A stretch of DNA of 64,000 nt from Aradus depressus (lineage: Eukaryota > Arthropoda > Insecta > Hemiptera > Aradidae). Numbering within the stretch: position 1 is the stretch's first letter; each line of letters starts with the position of its first letter. This document shows, in pieces, positions 56,301 through 64,000 of the stretch. The position numbers and the translations under genes are program-made. Location: NCBI GenBank assembly GCA_963662175.1, contig OY759216.1:46331087-46395086 (forward strand). Reading direction: 5' to 3'. The notes under the pieces were generated by a model. That model was not told the origin of the DNA, did not search any database, and saw only the letters and a program-made list of their open reading frames with translations.

Positions 56301-59241
56301 AGATTACTAGCAGGATACCCGAGCTACGCAGTTTAATAATGTCATCTGCCCGGTTGTTACTACAACAGGGCTTATAAGGGTGCTATACGTGTGAAATTTT
56401 ATGAAAATCTGATCCAGTGTTGAAGAGCTAGATGTATAAAACGAGTATTATGTTTTGGGCCCTCTACAACCCTTCCTCCCGTTTAAAAAGTTGATATGCT
56501 TCCGGGCCTGTGTTATACCGGACTTACAAGGGTGCGACTTATGAAATTTTATGAGAATCCAATAAGTCGTCAGAGCTTGCTCTACTTTTTACGTTTCGGG
56601 TCCCCACAACCCCACTCCCTTTCAAACTGTTGAGATGCCACATAATATATATTCTAAATAGCATGGTCCTTGATAGGCTCAACAAATTTCCTGGCCGTTT
56701 TCCCGTGAAGCTCAAACAAATATGCAGAGAGGAATTGAACTGATGGTCTCTAAGCCATTCTGTATAGAATGAATTGCGGTCGCCGGTAGCTCAGAGGTAG
56801 CGGATCTAGCCTACTGAGCTCAAGATCGCGGGTTCGAAACCTAACCGAGGCCTTTAGGTTTTATATCTGAGAGGTGAAAAAACCTTGAGCACGCCGACCT
56901 TCGGATGGGATGTTATGTAATGGTCCCGAGCCTGTACGATGTCAGGTACTCGTTACCCCATATCCCATATTAGAGTCGGGCTCATGTCTACCAGAGGGAT
57001 GAAAGAGCGCTCTGTTAGTATGCGATGCATCATGCGGGCATGTGTCATAATATGTAACTACAATTATTAATAGACGACCTAAACACAGGTTAGCATAAAT
57101 GTTATAAATTATTATTATTATTTAAGACTCTAATTATATCAAAACAGTACTATATCAGTTAGTGATGTTTTGAATTGTATAGATACTGAGAATGTGCTTG
57201 CATGCAGTCAGTACATCTGTATAAAAGAATTAAGTTCTAAATAAATTAGGAGAAAAAGAAGTAAAGAATACTACATGCATTAGAAATCTCTTTTAACTTG
57301 AAAAACGGCATACATGTTTTTAAATGTGTTTTAGTCTATCGCCGGAATATTGCTTGATGGAATATTGCCAGCTTTCCTTGGAAATTCTGTATCAAAAATG
57401 TCATCGGTGACTCACTTTTTGCTCCCTCTTCAAAACCAATCGACCGTTCCGGGCAAAAAATATACATATGAATATCTGTGTCGATACATTCATTACAACG
57501 GCAAATCTCCCCTCTAATCCCGCCTCCCCTTTGACTGATTTGACTGAAAATCAATAGGTGTTGTCCTTAGGGGATTCTGCATACACATACAAAATTTCGT
57601 GTCTATGCATTCATTCTATCGGTAGTTAGTAGAGTTTTTGTGTTGTGCCTCCCCCCATTCTCTTTAATCAATTTGGCTGAAAATCAATAGTTGTCGTTCT
57701 TGGAGATTTCTGGATACACATATAAAATTTCGTGTCGAGACGGACAGACAATTTTTTTTAAATTTTTGGAATCAGGAGGTCGGAACACATGAAATTCTGT
57801 TGAAAACCCATCGAATTCCTGTCCGATTACATACCTACCCCTATACTTGGTCTAGCTGGGGAAGTACAAACTCCTTTTAGCCTTACTTGACTTGCATTGA
57901 ACGTGCATTCCAATTTTGTTATTTTTATTTGATTCATTATACAAACACGTATACTTTCTCTCTCGCTCGGATTTGCAGTTGATTAACGGAGATTTACAGT
58001 TTATTGCTGTCAGCTATTCTTAAAATATCTTTTGAAGTAGTCAATTTAGGTATTTTGTGTAGGGGTCTTTTTAGAATGAGTAAAATGTTAGACAGACCTA
58101 TGAGTTATTTTTGTCTTAGTTAATTTTGGAACTGTTGTTTATCAACACATCTTCACAAACTATGCATTGTTATATTTTTATTCTTATTTATTTTTGTTTA
58201 ATATTAGGGTATTCTTTTTAAATGCCTTGAATTAGATTTTGCATTACCGATCGAATTAATTTTTTTTATTTGTTTCTTTCGTTTCATAAAAAATTAATTA
58301 TGTTAATAAATATGTGTTAATTGAAACAGAGAAATTCCGTAAGCCGTTAAGTTCTCCCCTTCAATTATTTTCAGGAAATAGAAAAAATAGCACAATTTAT
58401 CTCGTTGGAACTAGTTATAACATTTTTTTGAGGGCACCGGTAGCTCAGTGGTATGCGTGATTGCTTACTGAGGTCAATATTGGCATTTAAAAAGAGAAAC
58501 ATTTCGGTGTTATGTTTCGAAAGTGCTTGAATGAAGTCAAATCATCGGGTATATTATTGCTGGTACTGTATGCTACCTTATGTTTTCCTAAAAAAATTTA
58601 TGGAAGGTCAATGAAAATATTTCAAAAGTTCACAACAGTTTTATTTCACTAAATCCCTTCTAAAAATATAGTTAGTTATTGTGACTCATGCCTTGGCTTC
58701 GCTTACTATCAGTGCGATTTTTCGTCGCTCTGGTGGACATGAGCCCGACTCTATTGTTGGAGTCCTACATTTTGCCTACCCTAAATTTGTTTACACTGTC
58801 AGAGGTCTTTAACTAGCCCTGACATCGTACAGACTCGGGGCATCGCTCATAGAAGGCACGTCTCATAGAAGTTTCATTTAATAGTTTTGTTTGTTAATAT
58901 TTTAGTTAAGTTTTATTTTCAGTCAATTTTCAGACCTGTAGCTAATCATCTTTTTTTGTTTGGACCAGATGGCCGCAACGAACCACTACACGGACGAGGC
59001 CTACACTGGAGTGGAGGCTCTGTACGCGGAGTTGGACAAGCCAGTCTACCAGAACACAGGCTACGTTCTGGACCCGGAGCCTTCCTCCCCGCCGAGCTCT
59101 GCCTACTACTCGGACTTCTCCGAGCGGACATACGAGACGGTTGGGGGCGGCAACAACTGGGAGATGTCTCAGGTGCCTCTGTCCCGCCATCGGCTCTCGG
59201 CCATCTCCGAGACGGCAGCCGTCCACTCGGACTATGTCTGA
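53364..59241 (+). CDS. Single-pass membrane protein with tyrosine-rich cytoplasmic tail, 3' exons
   Basis: Not recognised. Five exons chain in phase: 53364 (or 53359)-53589, 54581-54686, 54774-54799, 55840-55982, 58969-59241 (TGA). From the Met at 53364 they give 258 residues in the longer splice form. The first exon is acidic, with Trp and Pro runs and an NIT glycosylation sequon next to the membrane. Residues about 78-104 are one hydrophobic helix (FFPWSITLIIVSILSALLG), followed by RHCFKR as a stop-transfer. The tail has many Tyr in SH2- or endocytosis-like settings: YTEEE, YAEL, YQNT (YxN, Grb2-type), YSDF, YETV. It ends in SDYV. No signal peptide precedes the helix, so further ectodomain exons probably lie upstream. 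An in-frame TAA at 53355-53357 means the first listed exon either starts after it or begins translation here. The architecture resembles insect adhesion receptors, but that is only a guess. Confidence 0.72.
53636..53900. mobile_element. MITE, family M1
   Basis: Imperfect terminal inverted repeats of about 80 bases: the left end reads CTTCTTTTATACCACGCAC, the right end AGTTGGTGTAAGAAAG. Internal landmarks TTACTGGGTATATGCAAG and TACTCAGTAATGCCAG are inverted copies. It lies in an intron of the membrane-protein gene. Confidence 0.65.
55384..55502 (+). repeat. SINE tail fragment
   Basis: AAAATTTAGGACTCTCGTAG to CAGGCATGTGACACAATAAC. In an intron of the membrane-protein gene. Confidence 0.65.
55838..55845 (+). 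promoter_or_regulatory. Tandem CAGCAG (NAGNAG) splice acceptor
   Basis: The acceptor reads ATTCAGCAGGATAT. Using the first AG gives PGYTEEE, using the second gives RYTEEE, differing by one residue without changing frame. NAGNAG sites are a known source of single-residue splice variants; use of both here is inference. Confidence 0.4.
56778..57053 (+). repeat. SINE copy, near complete
   Basis: GTCGCCGGTAGCTCAGAGG (box A), ATCGCGGGTTCGAAAC (box B), tail GGGCATGTGTCATAATATG. Confidence 0.8.
57330..57870. repeat. CGATACATTCATT-family repeat
   Basis: Contains GTCGATACATTCATTAC, TCTATCGGTAGTTAGTAGAG, AATTTCGTGTCGAGACGGAC and ends near TAGCTGGGGAAGTAC. Same family as 61.7-62.5 kb. Confidence 0.65.
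58432..58480 (+). repeat. SINE head fragment
   Basis: GAGGGCACCGGTAGCTCAGT with GGTATGCGTGATTGC; only box A remains. Confidence 0.65.
58678..58850 (-). repeat. SINE copy, head lost
   Basis: GTGACTCATGCCTTGGC, GGTGGACATGAGCCCGACTC and GACATCGTACAGACTCGGG. Ends about 120 bases before the last exon of the membrane-protein gene. Confidence 0.7.
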
Positions 59242-59426
59242 CTGACCAAACACCATCCGACCACTCTTCACCATTGGGAACAAGCAACTTGTAGATGGCC
59301 CGTCATCGTTCACTGCCTTTTTTACACATTTTATTTTATTAAGTTATTTTCATTGTAGAGTTTCATCCTTTAATGACAGAAATTATGAATCTTAAGGAAA
59401 ATTACATTCTGTACAAAATGTAATTG

Positions 59427-59552
59427 TAATGACTCATGCCCAGGCTTAAGTAACTACGAGGTAATAATGCCTACTACCAGAACGCTCTTTCGTCACTCTG
59501 GCGGACATGAGCCCGACTCTACGTTGGGAGTTTATTCAACTAGGGTAGGGAC
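59427..59552 (-). repeat. SINE tail fragment
   Basis: AATGACTCATGCCCAGGC and GGCGGACATGAGCCCGACTC, in the probable 3' flank of the membrane-protein gene. Confidence 0.7.
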
Positions 59553-61540
59553 AGTGCCGGATTAACACTATTCGATGCTCTAAGCATTCTTAGCTTATGG
59601 TGCCCCCGCCTCACTATTGATATGATTAATGACTCACCTATGTAGCCAAGTTCAATACTAAAGCTCGATTTAACAAAACGAAGACAAAATTAATTAAGCG
59701 AGAAAATAAGAAAATCAATTTATTAAAACACTAAATTTCTCTTTCGTCCAAATACCCCATTCGTTCATCACATACGTGCACCATCTGGGGCGGCCCGAGA
59801 GGTAGTAAATATATTTTACCAAATATATTTGGTCAATATTTTTTATAAAACATAAACAATATACGATATATTTGTATGGAGCTGTGAAATTTTCTTGCCA
59901 TTTGATCCATTTTTTAGTGCTTATTATATTATTTATTATGCGGCCGATACTTGAAAACGCAAGGCATGATTTGATGTCCGGGGACCTGCGGCGTAATGAG
60001 GTTCGCTAATGCAAGAAGATTGTCTGTCGACCCTTTTCCTTTATTCTTCCTGTTTTAATATTTAGTTAACGTGTTGTTTAATGAACTTCTAGTTTTAGTG
60101 AAAAAATATAATTTTTTTTATTGTTTTTATATGCAACGAATAATGTTTTGTAATTTAATATAGAAATGTATTGTAATTTAATAAAAATAATACATATTTT
60201 TAGTACTTAATTGTTGTTATTTTGTTCACCTTGTGTTTAAAAGAAGAAATTAATATTTAATATCAAATTTATTTTATTTTATTATTTGAATGGCCCCGTG
60301 GAGAAAGGAACTAAGTCAGAAAACACCACTTTACAGGAGACACAAATAACTATCTCACACTCCGCCTCATAATGATAATGGATTCATTCCCCCCCCCCTC
60401 AGAGACAGCATCTCAAATGCATGTTTTTCAAAATACTTGACTGATATTGAAAAACGTTTCCTGAAAGTGACTTAGTTCCCTTTTCCGCCACATGGAATAA
60501 AAATAAGGAAAATCATTTTCTTTTGTATTTCTTTTATTGATATTAAGGATCATACGAAAACATCAAACATAAATGAATAAGGTAAACGTAAAAAAAATAA
60601 CCTTCCGACTCGATATTTTGGTCCTGTACAGTTGGCCAACTGATAATATTTTCATAGAATAATTTCTTTTTGCCATCTGGGATATATTGTACTAGTTTTT
60701 TTTGGATTGATTGGAACTAGCCCGTGGGGTAAGCAAGTCCCGGTACACTGATAGTTGCAGAGATAGCAAAGACTTTCCCAAGTGGAACGTATGTTTAAAC
60801 ACTGTCAATAAATGGCCTGGTTTTGCTGATTTGTACTCGAACTGTCTAAATGAAATATGGGAGTAAAATGCTGTTTACTAGATCTTTCCAGCGAAACCGA
60901 TTCTTTAGATATAGCATCCTTCTTAAAATAGGGAAGCCACCACTAGTCACAGTTCAAGATTTCTTCTGTGCAAATCATTTTCACTTGAACATTAGTTTTA
61001 CTAATCAACTGAATAATAATCTAATATAAACACAAGCGGTAAACAATAATAGACCTGTTGCGATTGCTATAATAACATAAGCAGGGAAAAAAAACAGTCA
61101 GTGATGTCACACTAAGGTCAAATTCACAACAAACGCCAAGTCAAGATGGGCAGTCACCAGGTCTCAAGGCGAATGTATCAAATTTATTTATGCTTTTATT
61201 TTTACCAATTGTATATTAGCTCTATGAGATAACTGGGGTTCTTAGTAAAAGGAGCAAGTTTTCGGCAACTAATAGGACATCCATCAACATACATATTATA
61301 GGAGTCGAGGACAGTTCTACATGTGGCAGCTCACTTCCTGAGTACGAACGAGATTTCACATTTTCGGTAGAGATATGATCAGACTTTAGAAGACCATGGG
61401 AGTATTGTTAGGTTTTCTAAATAAACTAGGAGACCGTATCTTCAGTTCCAGATACCACCCCAGATAGTAAGGCAGAAGTCCAGCGCATGTACCATCTCAT
61501 CCAGCATGTATTGTATACTTCAATATTTACATATTTTCTC
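59553..61540. other. Spacer, 3' flank of the membrane-protein gene
   Basis: Starts with CAGTGCCGGATTAACAC, which looks like one end of a hAT-type element, but I found no partner end. AATAAA at about 60180 could end the upstream transcript. The rest is AT-rich with no gene seen. Confidence 0.35.
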
Positions 61541-61699
61541 CTACTCATTGATGAATTTTCTCTATGCTTTCCTTCATTATGTCTGGAAATTTCATGTTTT
61601 CTCTCTTTAGTCCATCTTCAGTACTTTGTAACCGTGTGCAATAAGAGCTGTTGGCACACCTAAAAATTGCTTTAGTAAAGTCAAAAGCTTGAGTAAAAG

Positions 61700-62530
61700 T
61701 CGTCGGTGAATCACCGGCAATAATGTACTTCCCCAGGACGAATAACTTTCGCTCTCCCTCCAAAACCAGTCGCCTGAATGCGCTAATATTCAATAGTTGA
61801 CTTACATATGGGTTCCTAAATCCACCTACATCGGCAGTTATTACTGTTATTGAATTGAGACCCCCTTCCTTAGCAGATATCGTTGAAATTTGACGGGTTA
61901 TGTCCTCATTGGGTTTTGACTTCAAATATGAAATTTCATGTCGATACATTCATTACACCGGCAGTTATTCGGGTTTTTGAGTTGAACCCCCCTTAAGCTC
62001 ATTCCGCTGAAAGTGAAGAAGTGTTGTCACTTACGGGGTTTTAGTCACACATAGAAACTCTCATTCCATCGGCAGTTATTAGAGTTTTTATGTTAAGCCT
62101 CCCTCCTTCCCATTTGGTCAATTTGGCTGAAAACAATATATGTTGTCCTTAGAGGATTCCGGATTCACATATAAATTTTCGTGTCGATACATTCATTCTA
62201 TTGGGAGTAATCATGTTCACAGACAAACACAAAGATATACAGAAATTTCTTTTTTCATATTTGGAATCTAGAGATCAAAAAACATGAAATTCCGTTGAAA
62301 ATTTTGCATTGAATTTTTGACCATATTTCGTATACCCAGTTCACATATTCACATATAAACTTTCGTGTCGATACATTCATTCTATTGGGAGTAATCATGT
62401 TCACAGACAAACACAAAGATATACAGAAATTTCTTTTTTCATATTTGGAATCTAGAGATCAAAAAACATGAAATTCCGTTGAAAATTTCGCATTGAATTT
62501 TTGACCATATTTCGTATACCCGGGGAAGTA
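61700..62530. repeat. CGATACATTCATT-family repeat, multi-unit
   Basis: Repeated blocks of about 100 bases hold TTTCGTGTCGATACATTCAT, TCGGCAGTTATTAGAGTTTTT, TTTGGCTGAAAA and TTGTCCTTAGAGGATTC. The left end has TCGGTGAATCACCGGC then GTACTTCCCCAG, the right end CCCGGGGAAGTA; both recur in other copies. No protein was recognised. Confidence 0.7.
62166..62523. repeat. Near-perfect tandem duplication, 184-bp period
   Basis: The stretch starting CACATATAAATTTTCGTG recurs 184 bases later with only two differences over about 172 compared bases. It is part of a CGATACATTCATT-family repeat and ends in GTATACCCGGGGAAGT. Confidence 0.85.
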
Positions 62531-63080
62531 AATATACAATAATTATTAACTCTAAGGGAAATAAATGAATAACTGCAGAATAACTTGAACAAATATTGCA
62601 TTTATTTATACACTTTTTAAAAATCATTTCCGATTCGATGAGGTGGCAATTTAACATGTGTGATTTTCAACAGTACAAAATAATATTTAGTCACAATTGA
62701 CCAATGATTTATAAAAACTTGTATGAGGGTCTCGTGTCAGTTCTTCAAAATTAAGTTATATTTTTTTTATTAATTATAATTATTAGGCAATATGAGTAAG
62801 GCTCATTTTAAAACGGAGGGGTGAGGATTGTTTGGTATTAATATATATATATATTATCCTTATTTTTTAAATAATTATTTACACATTCAAGATGAATATA
62901 ATACATATTGTATAAATATTTATATAAATCACTCCAAATACTCCAGTAGTTGTTAGTCATCTCTCCATTTGGATAATAATTTGCATTTAGTCCATGTAAG
63001 TTATTATTAGGATGAGGCTGGTCTGGTAGTATTTCCGGTTAAGGTCTTAAGGCCAACTTTCACAGAATTTTCTGTTCGAG

Positions 63081-64000
63081 TTATCGGAGTTGCTCCGGAT
63101 ATACGACAACATAACCCTGAAACATGAAAGAGTAGATATTTTATTATAAAAATGTATTTTTATTATCAATTTTCATTCGTCTACTTTAATGTACGAGTAT
63201 TCAGTATATTAATAATAATAGAATAAATGACTAAAATAGTAACATTACAGTGTGTACAATTTCAATGTTTTCTTGTTAACATATTGTTATAATGTTAATA
63301 TTCTACATCTAACAAATCTATCAAAGTCAGGAATATGTTTTTGCCCCTACTTTTGCGGCATTACCAATATCGATAAAATAAATAGATGGCTGTCACAGAA
63401 GTGATTATTTCATAGGTTGTAAAATAATAATATAGTCCTACTCTTCATAGATTTTGTTATAAGCTAGCCTGCTTTCGAGGTTTTCCTCATCATCATGCAG
63501 TCTACAAAAAACTCATAATTTAGTGTAAAGGTTATATAATTCCACCTATAATGTATGTGCTGTTCTTTATCCTAACACTTTTTCTTATGTCAAACAAAAT
63601 ATTATTTTTGCAGAACCTGTATAACTTCTAAATTTTTACATATGTGTATTTCATAAATAAATATGATTGTTATAGGTTCTGTAAAAAAAAAATTTTGATT
63701 GGCATGAGAAAAATTGTTGACATAAAGAACGGTACATAAATTATAGGTTAGTTGGCATTTTTGAAATTGTTAAACTGAAATATAATTTGTAATTATTGTC
63801 GAACATCTTACGATGTTATTTTTACTAATAGTGTGTAAAATATTGTAGAGCTGTGAAAAATATGTTATATATAAATTCAGAATCTCCTTATACAACCCAA
63901 AAGTTATCATTTTTTTGGAATACTCTAAAAAACAAATTAAAAAAAGTATAGAAAAATATAATGGAATACCTCAGTCAACGTCGACAACAGGTCTGGTCCG
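63081..64000 (-). CDS. Possible last two exons of a gene cut by the window edge
   Basis: On the minus strand 64000-63970 is open in one frame only (GPDLLSTLTE) and ends at a GT donor in phase 0. A good acceptor (CATGTTTCAG) at 63126-63117 opens an exon that in phase 0 reads GYVVVYPEQLR then TAA (63116-63081). The two frames agree, but the peptides are too short to name, and chance is not excluded. Confidence 0.3.
63541..63757. mobile_element. Hairpin MITE
   Basis: Inverted arms of about 75 bases: GTTCTTTATCCTAACACTTT on the left against GTTCTTTATGTCAACAATTT (reversed) on the right, with CAGAACCTGTATAAC against CAGAACCTATAAC at the inner ends. Non-coding. Confidence 0.6.

Noticed and set aside
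58942..59313. Two minus-strand frames of over 110 codons
   Set aside because: They are antisense to the last exon of the membrane-protein gene, whose frame joins in phase with upstream exons.
61545..61949. 134-codon minus-strand frame
   Set aside because: About half of it lies in the CGATACATTCATT repeat; no motif or splice structure supports a gene.

Overview
The window is eukaryotic and almost certainly an insect nuclear genome. It is AT-rich, its genes are split by long introns with GT-AG sites, and old transposon copies crowd the introns and spacers. The genes best recognised (phenylalanine hydroxylase, UFD1, a PHYHD1-type dioxygenase) give good insect-type alignments from memory. The repeat load suggests a large genome, perhaps hemipteran; that last step is inference only.

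Layout. 1-640 is a 33-bp minisatellite running off the left edge. 1.9-2.8 kb is a truncated LINE. 4.6-21 kb carries seven exons of phenylalanine hydroxylase (+), complete to the stop but lacking the N-terminal exon; its introns hold SINE copies, a Tigger remnant, two jockey-type LINEs, a piggyBac-like element and hairpin MITEs. 22.0-23.4 kb is a foldback element with arms of about 350 bp and TTAA flanks. 23.9-25.5 kb is a palindromic MITE split by an R1-like LINE. 25.87-28.48 kb is a two-gene PIF/Harbinger transposon with TTA target duplications: its MADF-BESS gene (+) is intact while its transposase (-) is broken. 29.4-48 kb holds PHYHD1 (+), with UFD1 on the opposite strand (37.8-40.4 kb). 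If the candidate first exon at 29.56 kb is right, UFD1 lies inside PHYHD1 intron 1. 53.3-59.2 kb holds the 3' exons of a single-pass membrane protein with a tyrosine-rich cytoplasmic tail (+), which I do not recognise. The right edge (63.1-64.0 kb, -) may hold the last two exons of another gene.

The cellular genes have no obvious shared pathway: one is amino-acid catabolism (PAH), one an Fe(II)/2-oxoglutarate oxygenase (PHYHD1), one the p97-UFD1-NPL4 ubiquitin segregase cofactor, and one a probable receptor-like membrane protein. The most distinctive content is mobile. There are about 21 pieces of one tRNA-derived SINE, several terminal-inverted-repeat elements whose ends and target duplications can be read directly, nested insertions, and one MITE with a paralogous empty site elsewhere in the window. 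I saw no CRISPR array, rRNA gene, functional tRNA or bacterial-type operon.
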